DNA from: an uncultured Collinsella sp.
GTDB taxonomy: Bacteria; Actinomycetota; Coriobacteriia; Coriobacteriales; Coriobacteriaceae
Assembly: GCA_902494245.1 (NCBI GenBank)
Contig: CABUSR010000036.1
Coordinates: forward strand, 1 to 17,830
Direction of reading: 5' to 3'
DNA: 17,830 bases
In this document: piece by piece, positions 1 to 6,590 of the stretch
Position numbering within the stretch: position 1 is the first letter of the stretch
Layout: the number at the start of each line of letters is the position of its first letter
The notes under the pieces: model-generated
Told to the model about the DNA's origin: nothing
Database searches by the model: none
What the model saw: only the letters and a program-made list of their open reading frames with translations
Translations under genes and position numbers: made by a program

Positions 1-47
1 CAACCCTAGACAACGCCCTCCGCAACTAGCTAAATCATCCTCAACTC

Positions 48-122
48 CATAAGTTGCGGTGAAATAGGGATTGATTTACGGCTTTAATCGCATAAACAGT
101 CCCTATTTCACCGCAACTTATG
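48..122. repeat. 23-bp perfect inverted repeat (palindromic element candidate)
   Basis: The arms at 48-70 and 100-122 are exact reverse complements over 23 bp, separated by a 29-bp spacer. The spacer ends also pair partly: just inside the arms, the left side reads attgattta and the reverse complement of the right side reads actgtttat. The element lies about 40 bp beyond the 3' end of the minus-strand regulator gene and has no T-run next to either arm. It could be a dispersed palindromic repeat (MITE or REP type) or a hairpin that protects or ends the regulator transcript. The arms are certain from the sequence; the role is inference. Confidence 0.8.
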
Positions 123-163
123 AGAAGGGGTTGTGTAGCTAAAAAAGTCCCGTCCTAAATTGG

Positions 164-508
164 CTACTCTTTGATGCTTGCGATGAGGTCGCTTGCTTTG
201 GAGGCGATGACGTTGTTGATCTCGCCCTGCAACGTCTCGTAGACTTCGATGGCTCGCTCACCGGCGGGGGTGAGCGTGGATCCGCGGGCGCCGTCGCGCT
301 CGATGAGTTTGCAGCCCAGCTGACCTTCTGCCTCGTTTACAATGCGCCAAGCCTTGGAATACGCCATGCCCATGCTCTTGGCGGCGCGGTTGAGCGAGTG
401 CTCGCGGGCAATCCCTTGCAGCAGCAAGACGCAGCCGTGGCCGAAGACGCCCGGCAAATCCTTGTCGCACGATTGAATGACCAACTTTGCCGTCGTCTTG
501 TACTCCAT
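164..508 (-). CDS. ModE-N-like winged-helix transcriptional regulator
   Basis: A small DNA-binding protein of 114 aa. Residues 38-93 form a LysR/ModE-type winged helix: a HTH (SLNRAAKSMGMAYSKAWRIV) is followed by a wing ending in LTPAG, the turn that is conserved in the N-terminal domain of the molybdate regulator ModE. The C-terminal molybdate-binding (TOBE) domains of full ModE are missing, so the ligand is unknown and a metal or redox signal cannot be assumed. Three cysteines (14, 26, 66) are present. I chose the ATG at 508. A GTG at 517 would add three residues, but the GGGGAG at 520-525 then lies only 2 nt away, while it is 11 nt from the ATG. The gene is divergent from guaB across a 193-bp region and may regulate itself or guaB. 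Family assignment is good; the target is unknown. Confidence 0.85.
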   Translation of the reverse strand: MEYKTTAKLVIQSCDKDLPGVFGHGCVLLLQGIAREHSLNRAAKSMGMAYSKAWRIVNEAEGQLGCKLIERDGARGSTLTPAGERAIEVYETLQGEINNVIASKASDLIASIKE

Positions 509-593
509 GTGCCCCACGTCTCCCCGCTAAAGTGTTTGCTGGGCAAACGCAAAGCCTGCGTCAAACCCTCGTGTGCTCTTCTTAAATCATGCA

Positions 594-651
594 TTGTAGC
601 AGTCAAAGTGCGTTAAGATACTTCCCCAGTATTGGGCGCCCAAGGTTGGGC
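594..651 (+). promoter_or_regulatory. Candidate guaB control region with triple TTGGGC motif
   Basis: A weak promoter-like -10 box TAAGAT lies at 614-619 without a convincing -35. Downstream, TTGGGC occurs three times in alternating orientation: 632-637 forward, 638-643 reversed and 646-651 forward. The first two form a perfect 12-bp palindrome (TTGGGCGCCCAA), and the second and third form an inverted repeat with a 2-bp spacer. This looks like an operator just after a transcription start, possibly for the divergent regulator. The motif is seen directly; the promoter call is weak and the function is inferred. Confidence 0.35.
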
Positions 652-701
652 TGGGTCCTACGAGGCCTGCAGCCGACCGGTCGCATGGATAAAGGAGAAA
701 C

Positions 702-2213
702 ATGGCTACGTTCTTTCCCGGTGAGTCCCACACGTTTTCGGAGTATCTGCTGGTCCCTGGTTACTCGTCCTCGCAGTGCATCCCCAACAACGTCTCTCTT
801 AAGACGCCGCTAACCCGCTTTAAGCGCGGTGAGAAGCCGGCAATCACCCTGAACATCCCCATGGTTTCCGCCATCATGCAGTCCGTCTCGGGCGTCGATA
901 TGGGTGTCGCGCTCGCTACCGAGGGTGGCCTGTCCTTCATTTACGGTTCCCAGAGCGCCGAGTCCGAGGCCGCTATGGTCAAGGCCGTCAAGGATCACAA
1001 GGCTGGCTTCGTTCAGTCCGATTCCACGCTGACCCCCGACATGACCATGGAGCAGGTCATCGAGCTCAAGGATAAGACCGGTCATTCCACCATGCCGGTC
1101 ACCGACGACGGTACTCCCAAGGGTAAGCTCCTGGGCATCGTCACCAGCCGTGACTATCGTCCCAGCCGTGATGACCACCAGACGAAGGTCTCCGAGTTCA
1201 TGACCCCGCGTGAGCAGCTCATCGTGGGCGACAAGAACATCAGCCTCAAGGTTGCCAACGACGTCATCTGGGACAATAAGCTCAACGCCCTGCCCATCGT
1301 CGACGACTACGATCACCTCATGGGCATTGTCTTCCGCAAGGACTACGACAGCCACAAGACCAACCCCAACGAGCTGCTCGACGGCGACAAGCGCTACATG
1401 GTCGGCGCCGGTATCAACACCCGCGACTATGCCGAGCGCGTGCCGCTGCTCATCGAGGCCGGCGCCGATGTTCTGTGCATCGACTCCTCCGAGGGCTTCA
1501 GCGAGTGGCAGAAGCGCACCATCGAGTGGATTCGCGCCAACTACGGCGATGACGTCAAGGTCGGTGCCGGTAACGTCGTCGACGCCGAGGGCTTCCGCTT
1601 CCTGGCCGACTGCGGTGCCGACTTCATCAAGGTCGGTATCGGCGGCGGTTCAATCTGCATTACCCGTGAGACCAAGGGTATCGGCCGTGGCCAGGCCACC
1701 GCGCTGATCGACGTCTGCCGCGCTCGCGATGAGTACTACGAGGAGACCGGCGTCTACGTGCCCGTGTGCTCCGACGGCGGTATCGTCTACGACTACCACA
1801 TGACGCTCGCCCTTGCCATGGGCGCCGACTTTATGATGCTGGGCCGCTACTTCGCCCGCTTTGACGAGAGCCCGACCGAGCGCGTCAACGTCAACGGTCA
1901 GTACATGAAGGAGTACTGGGGCGAGGGTTCTGCGCGTGCCCGCAACTGGCAGCGTTACGACCTGGGCGGCGCCGCGAAGCTTAGCTTCGTCGAGGGCGTC
2001 GACTCCTACGTTCCCTACTCCGGTTCCCTTAAGGACGGCGTGGGCGGCACGCTCTACAAGGTCAAGTCCACGATGTGCAACTGTGGCGCCCTCTCGATCC
2101 CCGAACTCCAGGAAAAGGCACGCCTGACCCTGGTCAGCTCGACCTCGATCGTCGAAGGCGGCGCCCACGACGTTGTAGTCAAAGATTCGCAGCAGTCCGT
2201 ATCTTATCGATAA
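702..2213 (+). CDS. guaB: IMP dehydrogenase, trichomonad-like type
   Basis: Catalyses NAD+-dependent oxidation of IMP to XMP, the committed step of GMP synthesis, as a cytosolic tetramer. The 503-aa protein has the IMPDH barrel split by a CBS-domain pair at roughly residues 105-220. The catalytic loop GIGGGSICITRE places the nucleophile at Cys319; most bacterial enzymes read GPGSICTTR here. The mobile flap holds Arg418-Tyr419 in NWQRYDLGG, and Asp261 (CIDSS) and Asp358 (CSDGG) are in place. From memory, length, numbering and long stretches match the Tritrichomonas foetus enzyme closely, including Arg241 and Trp269 of its adenosine subsite. The start is supported by AAAGGAG at 691-697. The gene is monocistronic, followed by hairpins and divergent from the small regulator. 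Function is highly confident; the subtype comparison is from memory, without alignment. Confidence 0.97.
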   Translation: MATFFPGESHTFSEYLLVPGYSSSQCIPNNVSLKTPLTRFKRGEKPAITLNIPMVSAIMQSVSGVDMGVALATEGGLSFIYGSQSAESEAAMVKAVKDHKAGFVQSDSTLTPDMTMEQVIELKDKTGHSTMPVTDDGTPKGKLLGIVTSRDYRPSRDDHQTKVSEFMTPREQLIVGDKNISLKVANDVIWDNKLNALPIVDDYDHLMGIVFRKDYDSHKTNPNELLDGDKRYMVGAGINTRDYAERVPLLIEAGADVLCIDSSEGFSEWQKRTIEWIRANYGDDVKVGAGNVVDAEGFRFLADCGADFIKVGIGGGSICITRETKGIGRGQATALIDVCRARDEYYEETGVYVPVCSDGGIVYDYHMTLALAMGADFMMLGRYFARFDESPTERVNVNGQYMKEYWGEGSARARNWQRYDLGGAAKLSFVEGVDSYVPYSGSLKDGVGGTLYKVKSTMCNCGALSIPELQEKARLTLVSSTSIVEGGAHDVVVKDSQQSVSYR

Positions 2214-2232
2214 GGTAAGAGCCTCACATAAA

Positions 2233-2247
2233 GGTTGAGTATCAACC
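2233..2247 (+). other. Short hairpin after guaB
   Basis: A perfect 6-bp stem (GGTTGA and TCAACC) closes a 3-nt loop 20 nt after the guaB stop codon. It has no T-run and precedes the stronger terminator hairpin. It may protect the mRNA 3' end or be incidental. Confidence 0.4.
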
Positions 2248-2261
2248 ACGTTATTTAGATA

Positions 2262-2301
2262 AAGCGAGATGCCCGCAAGTCGCAGGCATCTCGCTTGTCG
2301 T
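2262..2301 (+). terminator. Terminator-like hairpin of guaB
   Basis: Arms at 2262-2273 and 2285-2296 are perfect 12-bp reverse complements (AAGCGAGATGCC) around an 11-nt loop. The sequence after the stem is only moderately T-rich (GTCGTATTTG), so termination may be partial or Rho-assisted. Confidence 0.7.
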
Positions 2302-2330
2302 ATTTGCTATCATCAGTCAAGTTAACCTTA

Positions 2331-2449
2331 GGGTCGGGCGGCTTGGCTTTGTTCGCTACAAGTTCCGCACGCAAAGAAGAGCACTTAATGTGCTCTTCGT
2401 CTTGCGCAGGACTGTCCGCAGTAGCGAATAAAGCCAAGCCGCCCGACCC
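2331..2449 (+). repeat. 119-nt nested inverted repeat between guaB and leuS
   Basis: Arms at 2331-2357 and 2423-2449 pair over 27 bp with a single G-U wobble (opposite 2429). Outside them, CTTA (left) and TAAG (right) extend the pairing with an internal loop. Inside, a second perfect stem (GAAGAGCAC 2376-2384, GTGCTCTTC 2390-2398, loop TTAAT) sits on a 5-bp stem CGCAA (2370-2374) and TTGCG (2402-2406). The whole piece can fold into one long hairpin ending 12 nt before the leuS Shine-Dalgarno. No coding gene or T-box core motif is visible. It is either a palindromic mobile repeat or a structured leuS leader. Confidence 0.75.
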
Positions 2450-2472
2450 CAGCTAAGATTAAAGGAGCTGAT

Positions 2473-5049
2473 ATGTGCGATTGCACAGATCATAAGGACG
2501 AGATCCCTGCCTACGACGCGCAGGCCATTGAGTCCAAGTGGATGAAGGCCTGGGAGGACTCCAACCTCTTTGCCGTCGACACCGACGACAGCAAGCCCAA
2601 AAAGTACGTGCTCGAGATGTTCCCGTATCCGTCGGGCGACCTGCACATGGGTCATGCTCGCAACTATACCATTGGCGATGCCATGGCCCGTCAGGCCCGC
2701 ATGCGCGGCTACGACGTGCTGCATCCCATCGGCTTCGATGCCTTTGGTCTGCCCGCCGAGAATGCCGCCATCAAGCACAACACGCAGGCTGCCGCCTGGA
2801 CGTATAAGAACATGGACCAGGCGCTCGCCACGATGAAGCGCATGGGCTTCTCCTACGATCTGGATCGTATGGTCAAGACCTGCAGCCCCGACTACTACCG
2901 CTGGGGTCAGTGGATCTTTGAGAAGCTGTGGGAAAAGGGCCTGGTCTACCGCAAGAAGAACCCGGTCAACTGGTGCCCCACCTGCAAGACCGTTCTGGCC
3001 AACGAGCAGGTCACCGAGGGCAAGTGCTGGCGCTGCGGCACCGAGCCCGAGAAGCGCGACCTTGAGCAGTGGTACTTCAAGATTACCGAGTACTCCCAGG
3101 AGCTGCTCGACGACCTGGAGAAGCTCCCCGGCTGGCCCGAGCGCGTCAAGCAGATGCAGGCCAACTGGATCGGCCGCTCCGAGGGCGCCGAGGTCGACTT
3201 TACCCTGTGCGACGCCAACGGCGATCCCATTGAGGGCGACGAGGGCAAGATCACCGTCTTCACCACGCGTGCCGATACCCTGTTTGGCGTGTCCTTCTTT
3301 GTCCTGGCTCCCGAGTACGCCCGTCTACACGAGCTCGTCGAGGGCACGGAGTACGAGGAGGCCGTCACCAAGATCGTCGAGGACTCCAAGCATATCTCTG
3401 CCGTCGAGCGTGCCCAGGGCACCCTCGAGAAACACGGTGCCTTTACGGGCCGCTACGTGGTGAACCCCGTCAACGGCGAGAAGGTCCCCGTGTGGGTTGC
3501 CGATTATGTCGTTGCCGACTATGGCACCGGCGCCGTCATGGCCGTTCCCTGTGGCGACCAGCGCGACTTTGAGTTTGCCCGCAAGTACGACCTGCCGATC
3601 GTGCCGATCATCCTGGACGATGACGATCGCGCTGCCGTCGAGGCCAGCGGCGAGACCATCGATACCTTCCATGCCGAGACCGTCGACTGGGACTGCGCCC
3701 ACGCTGCCGAGGGCACGCTCGTTCAGTCCGGCAAATACACCGGCATGCGCGGCGGTAAGCACTCCGAGGGAGAGGCTGCCATCGTGGCCGACCTCGAGGC
3801 CATGGGCTGCGGTCGTCGCAAGGTCGAGTTCCGTCTGCGCGACTGGCTCATCAGCCGCCAGCGCTATTGGGGTAACCCCATCCCGGCCATTCACTGCGAG
3901 CACTGCGGCATCGTGCCCGTGCCCGAGGATCAGCTGCCGGTGACGCTGCCCGAGAACCTGGACCTGGGCGCCGGCGAGACCCTCGCCGAGTGCAAGGACT
4001 TCTATGAGACCACCTGCCCTGTCTGCGGTCGCCCGGCCAAGCGCGAGACCGATACCATGGACACCTTCACCTGCTCCAGCTGGTATTACCTGCGCTATAC
4101 CGATCCGCACAACACCGAGCTGCCCTTCTCCCGCGAGGCGGCCGACCGTTGGATGCCCGTCGATAACTACATCGGTGGCATCGAGCACGCCATTCTGCAC
4201 CTGCTCTACAGCCGCTTCTTTACCAAGGCGCTGCGCGACCTGGGTCTGCTGAGCGTGGACGAGCCCTTTACCAACCTGCTGTGCCAGGGCATGGTCAAGG
4301 ACGAGAACGGCGACACCATGTCCAAGTCCAAGGGCAACGTCGTGCCCCCGAGCTCGGTTATCGAGCCCTACGGCGCCGACACCATGCGTCTGGCGATCCT
4401 GTTTATCGCCCCGCCCGAGAAGGACTTCGACTGGGATCCCAAGGCTGTTGAGGGCGCCAACCGCTTTATCAAGCGCGCCTGGCGTATCGTGTGGCAGCTC
4501 GTCCAGTCGGGTGACGCCAACGTGGCCTTCGACAAGTCCGTGCTCGACGAGGTCGCGATGAAGCTCTACCGCGAGCGTCATCGCACCATCGCCAAGTGCA
4601 CCGAGGACTTCGACCGCGGCCAGTTCAACACCGCTATCTCGGCCGTCATGGAGCTCGTCAACGCGGCGAGCGCCTACCTCAACGCCACCGAGGGTGCTGA
4701 CCGCGACAAGGCCCTGTGCTACGGCGTGGCCAAGGACATCGTGAGCGTCCTGGCGCCCATCTGCCCGTTCTGGGCCGACGAGCTGTGGCACGAGGCGCTC
4801 GGCTGCGAGGGCAACGCCTACACCGCCGCCTGGCCCGAGTTTGACCTGGCCGAGTCCATCGAGGATACGGTGCAGATCGTCGTCCAGGTACTCGGCAAGG
4901 TCCGCGGCCGCATTGACGTGGCCCGCGATGCCTCCAACGAGGAAATGCAGGCTGCCGCCGAGGCTGCCGTTGCCAAGTGGACCGAGGGCAAGACGGTCGT
5001 CAAGGCCATCTGCGTGCCCGGCAAGCTGGTCAACCTGGTGGTCAAGTAA
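2473..5049 (+). CDS. leuS: Leucyl-tRNA synthetase
   Basis: Charges tRNA-Leu with leucine at ATP cost and proofreads mischarged products. The 858-aa class Ia enzyme has the HIGH box as HMGH at residues 58-61 and the KMSKS box as TMSKS at 615-619. Zinc-knuckle cysteines occur at 168/171 with 185/188 and at 475/478 with 515/518. The CP1 editing domain spans about 230-415 and keeps the threonine-rich TTRADT (264-269) and the editing aspartates Asp362 and Asp365 in CGDQRD. The histidine common in the HDxRD form of this motif is glycine here. The C-terminus has the anticodon-binding and LeuRS-specific domains. The start is set by AAAGGAG at 2461-2467 before ATG 2473. It is monocistronic, between a nested inverted repeat upstream and a strong terminator downstream. 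Length is normal for bacterial LeuRS. Confidence 0.98.
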   Translation: MCDCTDHKDEIPAYDAQAIESKWMKAWEDSNLFAVDTDDSKPKKYVLEMFPYPSGDLHMGHARNYTIGDAMARQARMRGYDVLHPIGFDAFGLPAENAAIKHNTQAAAWTYKNMDQALATMKRMGFSYDLDRMVKTCSPDYYRWGQWIFEKLWEKGLVYRKKNPVNWCPTCKTVLANEQVTEGKCWRCGTEPEKRDLEQWYFKITEYSQELLDDLEKLPGWPERVKQMQANWIGRSEGAEVDFTLCDANGDPIEGDEGKITVFTTRADTLFGVSFFVLAPEYARLHELVEGTEYEEAVTKIVEDSKHISAVERAQGTLEKHGAFTGRYVVNPVNGEKVPVWVADYVVADYGTGAVMAVPCGDQRDFEFARKYDLPIVPIILDDDDRAAVEASGETIDTFHAETVDWDCAHAAEGTLVQSGKYTGMRGGKHSEGEAAIVADLEAMGCGRRKVEFRLRDWLISRQRYWGNPIPAIHCEHCGIVPVPEDQLPVTLPENLDLGAGETLAECKDFYETTCPVCGRPAKRETDTMDTFTCSSWYYLRYTDPHNTELPFSREAADRWMPVDNYIGGIEHAILHLLYSRFFTKALRDLGLLSVDEPFTNLLCQGMVKDENGDTMSKSKGNVVPPSSVIEPYGADTMRLAILFIAPPEKDFDWDPKAVEGANRFIKRAWRIVWQLVQSGDANVAFDKSVLDEVAMKLYRERHRTIAKCTEDFDRGQFNTAISAVMELVNAASAYLNATEGADRDKALCYGVAKDIVSVLAPICPFWADELWHEALGCEGNAYTAAWPEFDLAESIEDTVQIVVQVLGKVRGRIDVARDASNEEMQAAAEAAVAKWTEGKTVVKAICVPGKLVNLVVK

Positions 5050-5078
5050 GCACTGCGAGAATAATTGACGCATAAAAG

Positions 5079-5113
5079 ACGAGGGGCGATCCGGTTGGGT
5101 CGTCCCTCGTTTT
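5079..5113. terminator. Bidirectional terminator, leuS / lipoprotein gene
   Basis: Arms at 5079-5092 and 5097-5110 form a 14-bp stem with two G-U wobbles and a GGTT loop, followed on the plus strand by TTTT (5110-5113). On the minus strand the stem is followed by TTTT from the complement of AAAA at 5075-5078. It ends leuS and, on the other strand, the convergent lipoprotein gene. Confidence 0.85.
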
Positions 5114-5153
5114 GCACTGTGTGCCCCTTTTGGCTGGCGTCTAGCGCCACCCT

Positions 5154-5726
5154 CTACGGAATGTGTACCAGGTCTCTAAAGTAGACGTTGCCGGTTTGCT
5201 CCTCAAACATCCAGATGTTGAGGTAGATGTCGTTGAGGTCGTTGTTCACATCAAAGTCCGGATCGTCGAAGGTGCCTACAAAGGTGAGCATTGCGGTCGC
5301 TTCTTCGCCTGCGGCGACGGGCTGGCGCATCCTCACGTCGCGGACGACACCGTTGACGTAGGCATAAGCATCAACATCGCCAAACATCATGTCGACATCG
5401 GTGTTGTTTGTCACCGCAAAGACCAACACGGCGTCGCCGTAGCCATCCGTGTCCTTGCCCACGCAGGCAACATGGACGTTCTCGTCTGCCTCAAGGTCGA
5501 TGGGAAACTGTTCTTGGAGGTCGGGACCTAAGCCCTGGGGGTCGACTGTATCTTCGTCTATTTTGTCGAAACGCTCCGAAGGCGTCGTTTTCTCGATGAC
5601 TTTGGTGCTGCCGAGGTCCGGCTCGCATGGTCCGGTTTTACCATCGATGTTGTTGCAGCCCGCCAGAGCGAACGAGCAGGCAATGACGACGAGCGCGGTC
5701 GCGCAGAGGGTGCCTAGGCGTTCCAT
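5154..5726 (-). CDS. Putative lipoprotein of unknown function
   Basis: A 190-aa secreted protein predicted to be anchored to the outer face of the membrane. The N-terminus has Arg3, a hydrophobic core (residues 6-20) and a lipobox LAGC with the lipidated cysteine at position 24. About 55 residues of polar, acidic linker follow, then a probable beta-rich domain (about 80-190) with alternating hydrophobic stretches such as AVLVFAVTNNTDVDM. That style resembles small immunoglobulin-like lipoprotein domains, but I recognise no family. The start at 5726 is chosen because AGGAGG lies 4 nt upstream and the signal peptide begins there; a longer reading to 5768 only adds a polar stretch before the signal. 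The gene converges on leuS and shares its terminator. Lipoprotein status is well supported; function is unknown. Confidence 0.85.
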   Translation of the reverse strand: MERLGTLCATALVVIACSFALAGCNNIDGKTGPCEPDLGSTKVIEKTTPSERFDKIDEDTVDPQGLGPDLQEQFPIDLEADENVHVACVGKDTDGYGDAVLVFAVTNNTDVDMMFGDVDAYAYVNGVVRDVRMRQPVAAGEEATAMLTFVGTFDDPDFDVNNDLNDIYLNIWMFEEQTGNVYFRDLVHIP

Positions 5727-5730
5727 GGAT

Positions 5731-5736
5731 CCTCCT
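5731..5736 (-). promoter_or_regulatory. Shine-Dalgarno fixing the lipoprotein start
   Basis: A full AGGAGG on the minus strand, 4 nt from ATG 5726. It excludes the in-frame start further upstream at 5768. Confidence 0.8.
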
Positions 5737-5966
5737 TGCCATAGAGATGCTGGACGGTTGTGCGTCAATGCGTGCGGCAGGCTTTCTCGCTATAGAATGC
5801 CTCTCAGCTCTATTCTGACTGACGTGCGCCCAGGGATGGAATGTCCATAGGGCCCGATTCGGTCGGCGCGCTGGGACGCATGGCCCGTTTTGGGGCTTTT
5901 GGGGAGCACCGCACAGCAGTCCTCGTCTAATTGTCCTATTCTTGTGGAGAAGCTGTGGGCGCGCTG

Positions 5967-6005
5967 ACCTGCGAATTTCTATGACGCTTGCACGTTTTCG
6001 CAGGT
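5967..6005. promoter_or_regulatory. Inverted repeat spanning the rimP promoter
   Basis: ACCTGCGAA (5967-5975) and TTCGCAGGT (5997-6005) are perfect 9-bp inverted arms whose centres are 30 bp apart, about three helical turns. The right arm sits in the spacer between the -35 and -10 boxes and the left arm is just upstream of the -35. This is the geometry of a repressor operator pair; the regulator is unknown. Confidence 0.4.
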
Positions 6006-6016
6006 ATTGGTATAGT
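5988..6016 (+). promoter_or_regulatory. Promoter of the rimP-nusA-infB operon
   Basis: The -35 box TTGCAC (5988-5993) and the -10 box TATAGT (6011-6016) are separated by exactly 17 bp, a good match to the primary sigma consensus. The predicted start near 6023 leaves a leader of about 70 nt that contains a terminator hairpin before the rimP start. Confidence 0.8.
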
Positions 6017-6041
6017 TTGCTTGCAAATGAAGTAGTAATTG

Positions 6042-6074
6042 AAAGAAGTGGGGTTTCGGCCCCGCTTCTTTTTT
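6042..6074 (+). terminator. Leader terminator/attenuator upstream of rimP
   Basis: A 10-bp stem (arms 6045-6054 and 6059-6068) closes a TTCG tetraloop and runs straight into six Ts (6069-6074), with three more A-T pairs possible at its base. This is a textbook intrinsic terminator, yet it lies between the operon promoter and the rimP ATG, about 20 nt after the predicted start. Genes downstream therefore depend on read-through. The presence of nusA in the operon suggests NusA-controlled attenuation, as known for Bacillus subtilis. The hairpin is seen directly; the regulation is inferred. Confidence 0.85.
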
Positions 6075-6094
6075 GTATGGATGGAGGTGCCGCA

Positions 6095-6589
6095 ATGGTC
6101 AAGACCAAGACCGAGCAGGCGATCATCGACGCGCTCGAGGCCGTCGCTCCCCAGCGCGATGTCGACATTGTCGACGTTGAGCTCGTGGGCGCCACCAAGG
6201 CCCCCTGCGTGCGTGTGCGTATCGAGGGTGCCGAGGGTCAGAGCCTGTCGCTCAACGACGTCACGGCCAATACCAAGTGGGTCGGCGACGTGATCGAGGA
6301 GCTCGACCCCATTTCTTCGAGCTACACGCTCGAGGTGTCGAGCCCGGGTATGGCGCGCCCGCTGCGCCGCCCGCGCGATTTTGCCCGCTTTGTGGGCGAG
6401 GACTGTGAGCTCACCTCCACCGCCACCGAGGGCCGTCGCAAGTACTCCGGCAAGATTGCCGCCGCGACCGAGACGAATGTGACCCTCGAGCTCGAGGACG
6501 GCGAGTCCGTCACCCTCGATTTCTGTGATGTTAAAAAGTGCAAGTTGAAGCCCACCTATGACTTCAAGCCCGCGAAGGAAGGAAACTAA
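6095..6589 (+). CDS. rimP: Ribosome maturation factor RimP
   Basis: Assists assembly of the 30S ribosomal subunit. The 164-aa protein has the N-terminal alpha/beta domain (residues 1-85) ending in the family signature LEVSSPG at 79-85, followed by RPLRRPRDFARFVG, and a C-terminal SH3-like barrel (about 90-155). The start at ATG 6095 is set by GGAGG at 6083-6087, 7 nt away. The frame is open further upstream to 5942, but that part covers the promoter and leader terminator. rimP is the first gene of the operon and ends 1 nt before nusA, so the two are probably translationally coupled. The arrangement rimP-nusA is conserved across bacteria. Confidence 0.95.
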   Translation: MVKTKTEQAIIDALEAVAPQRDVDIVDVELVGATKAPCVRVRIEGAEGQSLSLNDVTANTKWVGDVIEELDPISSSYTLEVSSPGMARPLRRPRDFARFVGEDCELTSTATEGRRKYSGKIAAATETNVTLELEDGESVTLDFCDVKKCKLKPTYDFKPAKEGN

Positions 6590-6590
6590 C

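Noticed and set aside
398..813. Small plus-strand frames at 398-616 and 589-813
   Set aside because: They overlap the regulator, its divergent promoter region and the guaB start, with no ribosome site or motif.
2255..2437. Short minus-strand frame through the nested inverted repeat
   Set aside because: Lies almost wholly in hairpin sequence, without ribosome site or protein features.
2331..2472. T-box riboswitch for leuS
   Set aside because: I looked for the conserved T-box core (GGTGGNACC-type) between 2214 and 2472 and did not find it; the pairing is one long hairpin instead.
3325..5073. A 582-codon open frame antisense to leuS
   Set aside because: No recognisable domain, composition typical of antisense shadows, and it runs through the leuS terminator side without a ribosome site.
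5163..5531. Plus-strand frame opposite the lipoprotein gene
   Set aside because: The minus strand has a perfect Shine-Dalgarno, signal peptide and lipobox; the plus frame has none.
5942..6094. N-terminal extension of rimP
   Set aside because: Covers the promoter and leader terminator; GGAGG fits ATG 6095.
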